The translations under genes and the position numbers were made by a program. The notes under the pieces were generated by a model. The model was not told the origin of the DNA and searched no databases. It saw nothing but the letters and a program-made list of their open reading frames with translations. A stretch of 24,234 nt of DNA from Poteriospumella lacustris (lineage: Eukaryota; Sar; Chrysophyceae; Chromulinales; Dinobryaceae), in NCBI GenBank assembly GCA_008000375.1, contig SMOI01000426.1:1-24234 (forward strand), written 5' to 3'. Of the stretch, positions 9,144 to 19,207 are shown one piece after another (position 1 is the stretch's first letter; each line of letters begins with the position of its first letter).

Positions 9144-9813
9144 CCGTCATTGACTAGTCACCAGGATGGACGGTGATCTGATCGCGTGTCAGCGGTCTGT
9201 GTCGTTGTACATAACCTCATCGCCAATCGGGCGGTGCTATTCCCCCATCCACCATCCACACTCGTCTCTTTTAACGTATCATTTTTCTATCACTCGCTAT
9301 CCAGACAGCTATCTGCGGGCCGTCCTCTTGTACTTTATTCCGCAGATGTTTTCGTCATTACGTGCCTGTCTGTGAGGCATCAGACGCACGGTTTCTGTGG
9401 GACACAGGCCGCCGAGTCTCACATTACACACGCATCACCTGCCTCGCCTGCCAGTCGTTGTAACGCCTCTATTGCAGTTCACTCGTTTTCTTCTCTTTCG
9501 TTCGTTTGTTTGCTTTCTCCCCCCCCCCCCAAACTACAGTAATGATTGCACAACACATATAGGCAATCACATGCATACACATGTACACGTATGGTGGGCG
9601 CGTACAGTGGGAGGGCGTACAGCAGTGGGAGCGTCTGCTGCGTCCGCCGTCGTCATCGCCATGCTGTGGGGTGTCGATCTCCTGTGCTGCCACCTGCTCC
9701 ATGCTGCTCCAAGCTGCTCGGACTGCTTTTGCCGAACAAAGAAACAAGTTACTCGTCACAAACAGAGTGCCGATTGCAGTGTTGTGCATAGTTATTTGAA
9801 CGTGTCCTCTGTG
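9144..9813. promoter_or_regulatory. Intergenic region upstream of the sulfotransferase
   Basis: This 670-bp space between two plus-strand genes contains pyrimidine-rich DNA with a 12-C run at 9519-9530. It also has a short imperfect repetition of GTACA/GTGGGAG around 9590-9635. The sulfotransferase frame is open upstream to 9397, but the translation there is low-complexity and not family-like. I see no other gene. Confidence 0.35.
9519..9530 (+). repeat. Poly-C run (12 C)
   Basis: Twelve consecutive C residues lie within a pyrimidine-rich stretch upstream of the sulfotransferase. A homopolymer of this length is prone to slippage and to sequencing error, so frames that cross it should not be trusted. 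Confidence 0.9.
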
Positions 9814-10716
9814 ATGGAAGATTTTCCGCCGGCGGCACCATTTCCGTTGCTGTCGATAACATCAGAGGATTCACTGCATTTGGCCAAGACCTTCCACGAT
9901 GAAAGTCTTCCCACCATCTTTATTGGCTCCTATCCGAAGTCTGGAACCACGTGGATGCAATGCATTATTTATCAGATTCTCACAAAAGGACAGCGGCCAA
10001 GGTTTCGGCACATCTCTGATTTCACACCCTTCCTAGACTCCCAAGGGACCTTTGATCTGGAAAGACGCGGCCTTAAAGATTTTTACCAACAAAATCACAC
10101 ACAACTGGGCTACCATGTGTTCAATACACATTTTGCGTGGGAAATGCTGCCTCATGAAAGTAACATGAAGTATATTTATGTGGTTCGGGATGGGAAGGAT
10201 GCCATTGTCTCGTTCTATCATCATCTCAGCAATCAAGACGATGCTGATGTGTATGAAGGAACGTTTCAGGAGTTTTTGAAGATGGCAACGTTGGGTCAAA
10301 TGCCTTACGGATCCAGACCACATCACATCATCAATTGGTGGAGAGCGCGACGCGAAACAGCCAATGGATCCAACATCCTCTTCGTTAAGTATGAAGATTT
10401 GATCCTCAATCTTGCCACCGAAGTGCGGAAAATCATTAATTTCCTTGGTCTATCGTACGAAGAAGATGAAATTGAACACATTCTGCCTCTAATGAGCTTT
10501 CAATACATGAAAGCCAATCGAGGACAATTCGAGCCGATATCGGTCCCTTGGAAAGATGGATACCAGTTTATAAGGAAAGGACAGATTGGGGATCATAAAA
10601 CAATGTTTGGTGCAGATGATGAGGTCATGTATAAACAGGTTCTAGATGAGATCATTCAAGAGACGACTGGAGACTTGTCTGTCGAAGAAAAACAGGATCT
10701 TGTGTTCCTGTTATAG
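9814..10716 (+). CDS. Cytosolic-type sulfotransferase (Sulfotransfer_1 family)
   Basis: This intronless gene encodes 300 residues, the usual size of soluble SULT enzymes, which move sulfate from PAPS to a hydroxyl or amine acceptor. The 5'-phosphosulfate loop YPKSGTTW is at 40-47. The likely catalytic His is H106 in FNTHF. The 3'-phosphate site YVVRDGKDAIVSFYHH is at 122-137, with R125 and S133. The C-terminal nucleotide loop FIRKGQIGDHKTMF is at 252-265. All key motifs are intact, so an active enzyme is expected; the acceptor cannot be told. The ATG at 9814 is chosen because it leaves about 39 residues before the PAPS loop, as in the family. In-frame ATGs further upstream (9397, 9571, 9661) add unconvincing sequence. 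Its DNA is visibly more A/T-rich than its neighbours and it lacks introns, which hints at a different history. Confidence 0.9.
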   Translation: MEDFPPAAPFPLLSITSEDSLHLAKTFHDESLPTIFIGSYPKSGTTWMQCIIYQILTKGQRPRFRHISDFTPFLDSQGTFDLERRGLKDFYQQNHTQLGYHVFNTHFAWEMLPHESNMKYIYVVRDGKDAIVSFYHHLSNQDDADVYEGTFQEFLKMATLGQMPYGSRPHHIINWWRARRETANGSNILFVKYEDLILNLATEVRKIINFLGLSYEEDEIEHILPLMSFQYMKANRGQFEPISVPWKDGYQFIRKGQIGDHKTMFGADDEVMYKQVLDEIIQETTGDLSVEEKQDLVFLL

Positions 10717-11255
10717 AGTAGAGAGAGCATATTGTTCTGTTGGCAACCGATTTCGTTAAGGGTAGCGAGCAGTAATTTTCCATCCTCCATCTTTACCACT
10801 TACAAATTATGTACCGGTACGGCGACAGCAGTGAACAGGTACTGTATGCACGCACGATGACGATGGTCGCCGTTGTCTGGGAAATCCCAAAAAGTCCCAG
10901 AAAAGTGTTAGGTATTGTGCGCGAGACACACGTCTCTCTGTGAAGCCGGTTGGGTGTGTGACACAGTTCAACCGTGGCACTCTTCCAACGAGAAAGGTTC
11001 AAACGCAAAAAACGAAAAATCCTCTTGGCTTGTTCTTGACTTCCTGTCAGGTTGTTGTATGGATCAACGTACGGTTAGACCATTGCCTATTGCACGTTCT
11101 TCTTTTGGTTCTAATCATTGGAATATTTCGTGTTGCACATAGTGGGCTACAGTTGATTTATTTTTGTGTTTGATTTGCAGTGTTCCCAATTCAACAAATT
11201 CAAATTCCGCCTAGATCCTCTAACTGCCACGGATTTATAACTTTTGAATGTCATC
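10717..11255. promoter_or_regulatory. Intergenic region upstream of the MYB gene
   Basis: These 539 bp between the sulfotransferase stop and the MYB start contain no recognisable coding sequence on either strand. The final 100 bp is A/T-rich and probably holds the MYB leader. It ends with a four-codon upstream ORF at 11248 that overlaps the MYB start codon. Confidence 0.35.
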
Positions 11256-11262
11256 ATGCTGA
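11248..11262 (+). promoter_or_regulatory. Minimal upstream ORF overlapping the MYB start
   Basis: ATG TCA TCA TGC TGA (four codons plus stop) begins eight bases before the MYB ATG at 11256, in another frame, and its TGA ends four bases past that ATG. If the transcript starts upstream, ribosomes meeting the first ATG would terminate on top of the true start. This could damp translation or force leaky scanning. Confidence 0.35.
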
Positions 11263-14193
11263 ATGAAATCGATAATAAGGCAGCTGATAACAGTGGAAAT
11301 GACTCCGATAATGGAGAGAGGTGAGATAAGACCTGCAGCTTTCAAGTATCTTCAATTTAGTTCTGAACTGGATTGGTTTTATCTCTTTTTATAGTCGACG
11401 AATCTGGACTGATGCAGAAGATCAAGCCATTCGTGATATGGTAGCTCGTTTGGGAACGAAGAGTTGGGCACAGATTGCAGAAAACCTGGCCAAAGAGGGA
11501 ATGCCTGGACGTTCAGGAAAGCAATGTCGTGAACGGTGGCACAATCACTTGGGTAAGCTACACCGCCAAAAGATATTTGTGACATTTCTCCAGTTCTAAC
11601 GTCTGTCTTCCCTTCAGATCCTCATATTAACAAGAACATTTGGACGGAAGAAGAGGAACGAATCATGTCGGAAGCTCACAAGGAGCTTGGCAACAAATGG
11701 AGTGAGATCGCCAAGCGATTGCCTGGACGAACGGACAACCATGTCAAAAATCATTGGTATTCATTCATGCGGCGAAACGTGAGACGTCTGAATAGAGAAA
11801 TCGGTAATCATGGCTCATCGATGCCTGTGTCAACTCAAGTGAGTTTGCCACTGGCGTTGCCAACGTCGTACCAGCCACGCACGGAGGAGAAGAAACTGGT
11901 TAATAACTTGAAAACGGTGGTAAATCAACAGCCTCTATCAGATTCAGAAGGCAACGAACCTGCTATGGCAGTCAAAGAAGAAGGAGGGAGTCCTTCGGCA
12001 GCAGCACCTTCCAGCGCCAACACTGAATCGAATGGCCAACCAACTGAATCGGCCAACACAGGCTCTCCAAGCCAATCAGGAGGACGCGCATCAACATCTT
12101 CACCAGGCCCGTCGTCCTATCCACCCAATGATCGTAAGTAGGCGTTCGATCCTCCCCATGGAATCGTTGTTTTAACGTTATTGCTTCTGTGTGTAGCGCG
12201 TTACCAAGCGAATAAAGCACCCAGCACCATTAAGAAGAAGAGTGTACGGAAGGCCGTCAATTTGTCAGAGTTGCAACGTTACTTCAAAGCTGCGGAAGAA
12301 GCCGCCCGAGAAATTATGTTGGAAGAAGCTATCAATATTCAACGAATGGCCGAAACATCGAATCAAGTGTATGTGGCTGGTGCCAGCGACACCGAAGGTG
12401 TCATTCAATTGACGACGTTGAGTTCATTACCGTTGAAATCACCCAAGCGTTTGATTGCGCTACAGTTGGCCAACAACAATCCAGCCTTTCGAGAACGTTT
12501 CCGTCAGAAATTGGAAGCGTCTGGTGGTCCCATCGCGGCTCGACCCAGTGGCGATCCCTTAGCCGTGGCTGCTGCCGCTGTCGCAGGTGTGACGGGTGGT
12601 GTAGTGGGTGCCTCTTCGTCTTCTGGTGTCAGTGGTGCATCCTCAGCAGCTCCTCCACCCGGATGGGCTTCGGGTCATCCTGGATCGAATATCTCGACGA
12701 ACGAAGTTCTGGCTCTCAACGAAATCGAACGGTATCTCAACTCACCTGGCAATGGTCATCAAAGTGACAGCAGCGCGACGCCAGTTAAGCCGGCACGAGG
12801 CAAAAGGAAAATGTCCGCGAAGAAGGACTCGAGCAACAAGTCAGAAATATCATTAGATGACTTCGTGGCGCAGGCCGCACAGGACGATTCCGGTGTGAAG
12901 GAGAAGAAGCCTCGCAAGCCGCGTAAATCCAAGAAGGATCTCGATGATTCGACGGCAATGGATCTCGATGCTCTCTTAATGGGCGAAAGCACGATCACAC
13001 CTGCACCGAAAAAGAGAGGGCGGAAGAAGAAGGTGTCTATTGATGACGAGCAAGGCGACGACAACTCCGTCGATCTCAGCAGTGGGCGCGATCGACAAGG
13101 CAGCCAATCAGGTGGCGATGGTTCCATCATCAAACGACGACGCAAGGGAGAGTTACGTGTGGTGGTAGATGGTGGATTGGCTTTTGGGGCGATGAAGAAT
13201 AATTTACACAGTTTGGTGGGCGGTGGCTTGACAGATATGGGCCCTCCCGGCGAGACGCCGCGACGATCGGCACGTCTGAAGAGTGGAGCACCGTTGTCGT
13301 CGTTGTCCAATCTCAACACCTTATCGAACTTGGACTCGCCTTTCGGCAGTGCAAGTAACGCAGACAAGCCCTTCCCAGACATGTTTTCCACGTTTGGTAT
13401 CGATACTCCGGGAACACGTGGCTTGCTGACGGGCCTTACGAATGGACCGGAGTCAGTACGTTTCGACTTCGATGATGTCGCAGCTCATTTTCCGTCGCCA
13501 CGTGCTGGTGAACATGTGAAAGGTTCTTCGCCTTTCCGCTGGAGCACCGGTTCGGCGGGCTCAATGGGTTCTGGGTTCTTTAATTTCGCCGATGGTATGT
13601 TGAGTGCACGCAGTAGCACCGGTGGAAGTAGCAGCGGTGCGGTTGTGCCGGGTACGATGTTGGGCAACCCCCTTGCGGATCCTCCCACGAGTAGCAGTGC
13701 TCATTTGGGTCATCCGTCGAGCCAAACGCCTTCCGGTCCCAATCCTCCCAGTTCTATTAGCAAGAAGCATAAGAAAGCACACCGTCGTTCAGATGATGGC
13801 GGACAAAGCGATGGCGGTGAAGCCACGAACAGTGCAGAGAAGCCACACCACAGTCACAACGGACCGTTCCAGTCACCTACCGCAGTCTCTTCCTCACGAT
13901 CACAACATGTAAGTGACCTTGGTCTCTAGCCTGTATTGCTGTCTCCGATGGGTTTGCTCACACTCGTTTGACAAACAGCTTGGTACCGGCGATGGCTCCA
14001 TGAATCCACCCGATTCAAGTGCGCGGAAGCGAATGACGCTCGACTTCTCAGAGGAAGAAGCTGTACAGTTTCCTATTGATGTAAGCGCGTGTGACGATGA
14101 AGACGTCTTCACGAGTTGATGTTAACGCTGTGTTCGTTGCAGACTCCCACCGCATTGAAATTGGCCCTCGGTGCCGCACCCAATAACTTGTAA
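11256..14193 (+). CDS. R2R3-type MYB transcription factor with long disordered tail
   Basis: Six exons (11256-11320, 11395-11552, 11618-12133, 12197-13908, 13979-14080 and 14143-14193; introns 74, 65, 63, 70 and 62 nt) encode 867 residues. Two MYB repeats lie at about 22-75 and 76-126. Each has three regularly spaced tryptophans (IW..., SW..., RW... and IW..., KW..., HW...) and strong recognition-helix motifs, [15 protein letters not shown] and [16 protein letters not shown], typical of c-MYB-like DNA binding. The remaining 740 residues are low-complexity, Ser/Gly/Pro-rich with basic clusters. One of these, PKKRGRKKK near residue 518, resembles an AT-hook, and others look like nuclear localisation signals. 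It is presumably a nuclear transcription regulator; targets are unknown. The DNA-binding region is interrupted by an intron between R2 and R3. The last two small exons are supported by phase and good splice sites but not by a domain. Confidence 0.88.
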
Positions 14194-15000
14194 AGCCCTT
14201 GTTGCTTTCTGTGAACTTCACCTGTCACCTGTCGCGCACCGTTTCATATGCCTTTTGATCATATGGACCATCATTTGTTTTTCCTTGTGGGGCTGCCAAG
14301 ATCTGAAGGAATAAGGAGGAGGAGGAGAAGAAGAAGAAGAAAAAGAAGATAAATGAACCAACGTGGATTTGTGCAGAGATCGCAGTGTCCTCGGGCCCTT
14401 CGACCATCGTCAAGCCGTGGAGCTGTCTACTGTGCCACCGAGGGTGTTTCTCTTTTTGTTGTGGGGCTTTGTTTGTTTTCCTACTACTCGATTGTTGATT
14501 TTCATTTTTTGTTGATTTTTTTCTCTTCTTTGATCAACTTCATTTTTAATTATATGTATGACTCCGATCATCATCATCAAAGATACACGTTGGTGTATGT
14601 CCTTGTCCAACATGTGTTTGGTGTTTGGTGTTACAGAGTGGCAGCGGCGGTGAGAGAAATAGGTATCTGCGTTCATTTGGACGGCTGGGTCGCCAATTTT
14701 TTCGGTTTCCACCTCACAGCGCTGCTGCTGTGACGGCAGCATTCGGCCGGCTCTCGCCGCCTCCTCTTCTACTTCCTTCATCGGGTCCTTTACATGTTCC
14801 GAGGAAGTCCTCGTACGTTTGTGCATAATTGACTCATCGTCACAAGGTTCTCGACCATTCCGCATCGGGAGGCAACGAAATTGTCTTATATTGCCGCACC
14901 GCTATTGCTCGAGCGATCATTGCCGAAGTGGAGCAGTATATTTGCACCTTGTACGACGAAGAACGACCGTTTAGAGAAAAAATTATTTTCAACCTGAACG
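14194..15000. other. Intergenic region: MYB 3' end and upstream of the CCHC gene
   Basis: In these 807 bp I see no supportable gene. The first part contains a GA-rich microsatellite (14306-14352) and T-rich sequence typical of a 3' UTR. An open frame at 14829-15020 on the plus strand has fairly protein-like composition but overlaps the CCHC gene's first exon in another frame and matches nothing I know. It is therefore not called. Confidence 0.35.
14306..14352 (+). repeat. Purine (GGA/GAA) microsatellite
   Basis: A stretch of almost pure purine on the plus strand is built from GGA units grading into GAA units, followed by AAAAAGAAGAT. It lies about 115 bp after the MYB stop codon, probably in its 3' UTR. 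Such tracts are length-polymorphic. Confidence 0.8.
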
Positions 15001-15601
15001 ATGAGCGTCGCCAGAAATAGTGACTTGGATGGTAAGACACATTTCTGTGGGATCATTTTGTATTTTCTCTGACGAGCAAAACTTCCGTTGACCAGACGAC
15101 CGCTCCAACACATCAATATCCGAGGATCTGGGCGGAAGTGAGAGTGGAGGGAACAATCGCAAGAGAGCTAACAGAGGTGCAGAGGCATTGCAAGACGATG
15201 GGGACGACAAAGATGACAAGGTACCCTTTCCTATTATCTGACCATAGCTGTTTTCAGTCCTGACAATATGCAAATTGCACAGAGAAACAGAGGAAACTAT
15301 CGTTGTGGGCGATGCAATTTGCCTAAGAAAGGGCACGTTTGTCCCTTTCAGCCTGTGTTGAAACCAAGAGACCGCGCACAAGCCAATTCAGTCAGTAAGT
15401 CGATGCAACTGCACTCAGTCTGTTCTGCAGTTCCTTTAAACGTCCTCTTGGTTGTCTTCGTACTTAGGTGTGGAGATACAAGCGGAGCTAGACGCCGATA
15501 TGACGGTCGCCTGCCTGGGCCCTCTTCATCTGCAGGGGCTTCCTGAGTCCTACTTGGAGGTGTATCCCAAGATTCGCCGCATTTCGACTGTGCCGTCGTA
15601 A
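15001..15601 (+). CDS. Small CCHC zinc-knuckle-like protein
   Basis: Four exons (15001-15031, 15096-15220, 15283-15394 and 15468-15601; introns 64, 62 and 73 nt) encode 133 residues. The N-terminal 52 residues are acidic and Ser/Asp-rich. Residues 57-73 read NYRCGRCNLPKKGHVCP, with C60, C63, H70 and C72 placed as a possible zinc-binding knuckle. The C-terminal part (AELDADMTVACLGPLHLQGL) is hydrophobic-acidic and might be a short interaction segment. I associate the YxCxxCxxPKKGHxC pattern with oomycete proteins, often with regulatory roles, but this is memory, not a search. The function is unknown; a nuclear, nucleic-acid or protein-binding role is only a guess. All splice junctions keep frame, and the knuckle begins five residues after an exon boundary. 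Confidence 0.72.
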
Positions 15602-15708
15602 GCGCGCCTTGTCACGCCCATCCATGTTTTTTGTACATATGAATTCCTTTCCCAAACCCCAGCGATCTTTGTGAACATCCACATATTCTCTATTAATATA
15701 GTGGTAAA

Positions 15709-15731
15709 TCCACAGAGGATTTTCCTGTGGA
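15709..15731. other. Inverted repeat in a convergent intergenic region
   Basis: TCCACAG at 15709-15715 is exactly complementary to CTGTGGA at 15725-15731, with a nine-base spacer. It lies between the ends of the CCHC gene and eS21, so it could form a 3' UTR hairpin on either transcript. A stem of this length can occur by chance. Confidence 0.3.
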
Positions 15732-15871
15732 CATTCTTTTGATGTAAAAGAGCAAAATGTTTTCCCATTCTGTCTCCTGTGAACGCAGATTGTAGTTGTT
15801 CAGTTCAGTTCAACTGCTCAATATTTCACTCGATTTACAAAAGGAACAAGCTTCGAACAACTTAAAAATAT

Positions 15872-16321
15872 TTAAGCGTTCTTGGCAAGGGCGGTCAAAG
15901 CCTCGTCACCCTCAGACTATATAAAAAGCAACGATAAATGCTTGATTCTCACTTCAGACATTTCGAAATGATGACGACTTACGTGGCCTCTGATGAATCC
16001 GCTGATGGCGAATGTGGAGGAGGTCTTCAACTTGGTTCCAGTGGTAGGATCAATGTCGGCAACGTTGATCTAAAAACGGGAAAATGTCGGGATTGATAAG
16101 AAACAAATTTGGGCAGTTAATTGGAAGCACATCAACTAACCTGGACGGCACCGAAGTCGTTGGCAGCCAAGACTCTGTTGGTCCACGAGCTGTGATATCA
16201 ACAAGAAAAGATTGTTGTGAGCGCTCCGAGTATTGAGAAATTGTTGAGACTGAAATGACTTCTATTCTTACCACTTGCGGGGGATGTACATGTCAACAAT
16301 TTCTCCAGCGTCGTTCTGCAT
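15872..16321 (-). CDS. RPS21: 40S ribosomal protein S21 (eS21)
   Basis: Four tiny exons (16321-16272, 16189-16141, 16069-15983 and 15916-15872; introns 82, 71 and 66 nt) encode 76 residues, against about 83 in human. The N-terminus MQNDAGEIVDMYIPRKCSWT is the family signature. It is followed by NRVLAANDFGAVQINVADID and ending FAISGFIRGHSEGDEALTALAKNA, all matching eS21, a small-subunit protein near the mRNA exit region needed for 18S rRNA maturation. Every junction restores the known sequence, so the splicing is secure. Coding and intronic lengths are about equal (231 and 219 nt). Upstream on the minus strand a TTTGCTCAG acceptor-like sequence about 30 bases before the ATG suggests a leader intron. 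The gene is divergent from the U2AF subunit. Confidence 0.96.
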
Positions 16322-16899
16322 TTTATCTACTTTGATGTGTATCGAGGCTAACTGAGCAAAGAATACTTTGTGATCGTTCTGTAACAAAATCGCTGCCAAA
16401 GTACCAACCAAACAAGACGCAAGTCCAGGTCGCCCGATGAGAGACGAAGCAAAAGGCGATCAGCGCTGGGTGGGGGTGAGTCGTGCTGTTGGCAGCAGCG
16501 GCCTGCCACGAGTGGCGCGCAGACGCCGTTCGCGCCACAAAAATATCCACCTTGGCGAAAGTCCATAAACGTTCACTTTTTCAAGTTTCCCAAAAGTAGG
16601 AAGTTTCGTTACCCAGAGATACCCAAAGTGGTGAGTGAAGTATCTGTGCTGATCTGTGCGTCTTCAACAGTTTGGACGGCGGCTCGCGGCATCGCAAGAT
16701 AACAATAGGTCTTTCACTTTTCATTCGTCAGGTTTTTGTCCTGCGTAATTGGGAGGACTTTCTATCCAAAGGAAAGAATCCACTCTCCTTAACCATTTGG
16801 TTGAAGGCGTTGAATCAAAGCACAGGACTTGGTAGTGTGCAACGAATCGCGAGTGAGTGAGACGCTATCCAAGGTTTCACGGCCAAGACAACGGAGAAT
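16322..16899. promoter_or_regulatory. Divergent promoter region between eS21 and U2AF large subunit
   Basis: These 578 bp carry both 5' regions. The notable element is a doubled motif at 16610-16631, TACCCAGAGA followed directly by TACCCAAAGTGG. A nearly identical doubled motif occurs in the DHFR-TS divergent promoter. TCACTTTTTCAAGTTT at 16573-16588 and a similar stretch near 16714-16727 loosely resemble the initiator-plus-flanking element described for oomycete core promoters. GTGAGT at 16631 and acceptor-like sites at 16670 and 16731 suggest a leader intron. None of these is proven. Confidence 0.45.
16610..16631 (+). promoter_or_regulatory. Doubled TACCCA motif, eS21/U2AF promoter
   Basis: TACCCAGAGA is followed directly by TACCCAAAGTGG. 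The pair recurs with small changes at 23235-23254 between another divergent gene pair, which makes a shared transcription factor or core promoter element plausible. Confidence 0.4.
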
Positions 16900-19112
16900 A
16901 TGGATGGTGATACCTCTTCAAATGTTGCTGGATTGAATCCTGAATCCCATCAACCAACCGAAATTTCTGTTGTTCATGATGATGTTAATAAAAGCTCAAA
17001 AATCAAGCGAAAGATGAGGTCGGAGGATTCGGATGACTCCAGTGAGGATCGCCAACACAAGCGCAAGCGAAAGGTCAGTTGTCTCCATTAAAAGCTGTCA
17101 ATTTCCTTTCAGTGATCGGGTAATCTTGTTTGTAGAGCAAGGATCGAGAGCGAAGCCGAGATCGCGACCGCAGCCGCGATCGCCGGCGTGACAAGGAACG
17201 CGAGCGAGAGAAGGAGAAAGACCGCGATAGAGACCGTGAACGCGGTCGAGATCGTGATCGTGATCGCGAAAGAGACAGACGCGATCGGGACAGAAAGGAC
17301 AACAGTGGTGATGAGAAGGACAAAGACCGAAAGTCCGACAAAGACCGCGAACGAGATCGCGACAGAGATCGCGATCGAGACCGCGATCGGGACAGAGAGC
17401 GCGACAGTCGAAGACGTCGCTCTGATCGATCACGATCACGGTCGGCTCATCGACGAAGAGAGCGTGAACGAGACAGAGACCGTGATAGTCGATATCGCCG
17501 CGACCGTAGCGATTCGCGCGATCGTCGCCGTCGTGATCGCAGCCGCTCGTCCAGTCGCCATCGGGACCGCGACAACAAGGAAAGCAGTAACGGCTCTTCC
17601 AATAACGTCCCCTCCAATGGTGCGAAGCCCGTCACCTTGAAAGACGTCATCGCTGCGAACCCCGGCATCAGCATGCCCGAGGCCGTCGCGCGTCTCAATG
17701 CGTACAACTCGGCCATTGCTCGTGGTGAAGTTCCTCCGCCGTTGTCTGCTTCCGCGGCGGCATTGCATTCGCTGGCCTTGCAGAGTGTGGGTGCCTTGCC
17801 CGTGGGAATGCCGCTGCTGGCGAACCCACTGCTGGTGAACCCGGGCCACATGAACCCGCTGCTCGGCGCCCCTGGGGATGCGGCCACGAAGCCTCATCGC
17901 GAGATTTACGTCGGAAATCTTCCGTCTGGCATCAGTGTCCCGCAACTGGCAGAGTTCATGAACGCAGCGCTGAAACATGTGGGAATCGCGTCCGATCTGC
18001 AGTCGGTGGTGACCGCGTGGGTGTCCCCCGACGGTCATTACGGCTTCGTTGAGCTGCGGTCGGTGGAAATGGCCACCTCTGCCTTGCAACAGCTGAATGG
18101 TATCCAAGTGGGCATGAATACGCTGAAGGTGGGCCGACCGAAGGGCTACAACCCCGCGGCAGCCTCAGCCGTCGGTGTACCAATGACCTCGCTCGCCGCA
18201 CCTCTGGCGCCTCTTCTCGCTCCGCCATTGTCTCTGAACGCACCAACGAACCCATTGCTGTCCTCGCTGAACCTCGGCGGGGATGCCTCAAGTGCCTCGC
18301 GCGTTATCATGGTGACCAATTTGCCGTCGCTGATCACCGAGGCGCAGATCAAGGACCTGTTCTCCTCCTTCGGCGACTTCAAAGCCTTCAACGTCATCCC
18401 CGTCACCGGCGGCAACCAATCCGCCGTCTTCGAATACGTCGACAGTGTCACGTCGGACGTCATCGACTCGGTCATCCAGGGCATGAACGGCATCGACCTC
18501 GGCGGCACCAAGATCAGCGTCGCGCGTATCCCCGCCTCGTCGGCCGCTATTTTGCTGAAACCAACGCAAGCGCAACAACAAGCCGCTGCTCAGGCGGCTT
18601 CCGCCCCTGCCGCCACCACGTCCACGACGAGCAACGCCACCAGTGAAGAAGACCGCACATTGAGCCTTCTGCGGCGCTTCAACGAGCAACTGGCGACGTC
18701 GGTGGTGCGTCTGTCGAACATGACGACGGACGAAGACCTCGTCGACGAACAGGCCTACGACGAGCTCATTGAGGACGTTGCGAGTGAGTGCCAGAAGTAT
18801 GGCACCGTTCTCAAGGTCCACGTGCCCCGCGATCGTGCCAGTCCAGCGTATGGTGTCGTCTTTGTGCATTTCACCGACGCGGCGGGCGCCGCGCAAGCGA
18901 AGGACAAGATCCAGGGCCGCAAGTTCAACGGCAAAGTCGTGCAGGCCGTGTGCTTCCCCGAGAAGCTTTTCCTTGACGGCGAATACACCCTGTCGGTTGA
19001 TTTCGATCCTGTCGCCTACGCGCAGCAAAGCAAGGCGGCCAACGGCCACAGCGCCAGCGCCAGTGCCAGCGCGCCGACACGTCCCGTGACGGCGGCGGAC
19101 GAGCTGGACTAA
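16900..19112 (+). CDS. U2AF2: Splicing factor U2AF large subunit (U2AF65)
   Basis: Two exons (16900-17073 and 17136-19112; one 62-nt intron with a GTCAGT donor) encode 716 residues. U2AF65 recognises the polypyrimidine tract at 3' splice sites and recruits U2 snRNP. Residues about 59-200 form an arginine-rich domain built mainly of RD and RE dipeptides with a minority of RS. RRM1 lies at about 312-397 (RNP2 EIYVGNL, RNP1 YGFVEL). RRM2 lies at about 447-522 (VIMVTNL...SAVFEY). The C-terminal U2AF-homology motif lies at about 580-680 (VVRLSNMTTDEDLVDEQAYD, then YGVVFVHF). The Ala/Pro-rich linker between RRM1 and RRM2 is longer than in animals. A UHM normally binds SF1 or SF3B1 ligands. The first 58 residues, on a separate exon, are acidic then basic (HKRKRK). 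The assignment is secure from domain order. Confidence 0.93.
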
Positions 19113-19207
19113 GCTCACGTTGTAAACACAAACGAAGTATAAACAGAGACGAACACTACTAGGCATGATACTCAAATTTACAAAGCGGGTGTGGGGTGTG
19201 GGTGTTC

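Noticed and set aside
9397-9813. Upstream extension of the sulfotransferase frame
   Set aside because: It crosses a 12-C run and encodes low-complexity sequence. Family length and the PAPS-loop position fit the ATG at 9814.
14410-14865. 151-codon minus-strand frame downstream of MYB
   Set aside because: No domain or splice support, and it lies across probable 3' UTR sequence.
14829-15020. 63-codon plus-strand frame before and overlapping the CCHC gene
   Set aside because: Its composition is protein-like, but it matches no family, overlaps exon 1 of the better-supported gene in another frame and lacks splice connections.
17075-17341. Minus-strand frame encoding an RS-rich polypeptide
   Set aside because: The GATCGC/GATCGA repeats of the U2AF arginine domain read as Arg-Ser dipeptides in antisense. 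There is no independent start context or domain, so it is a mirror artefact.
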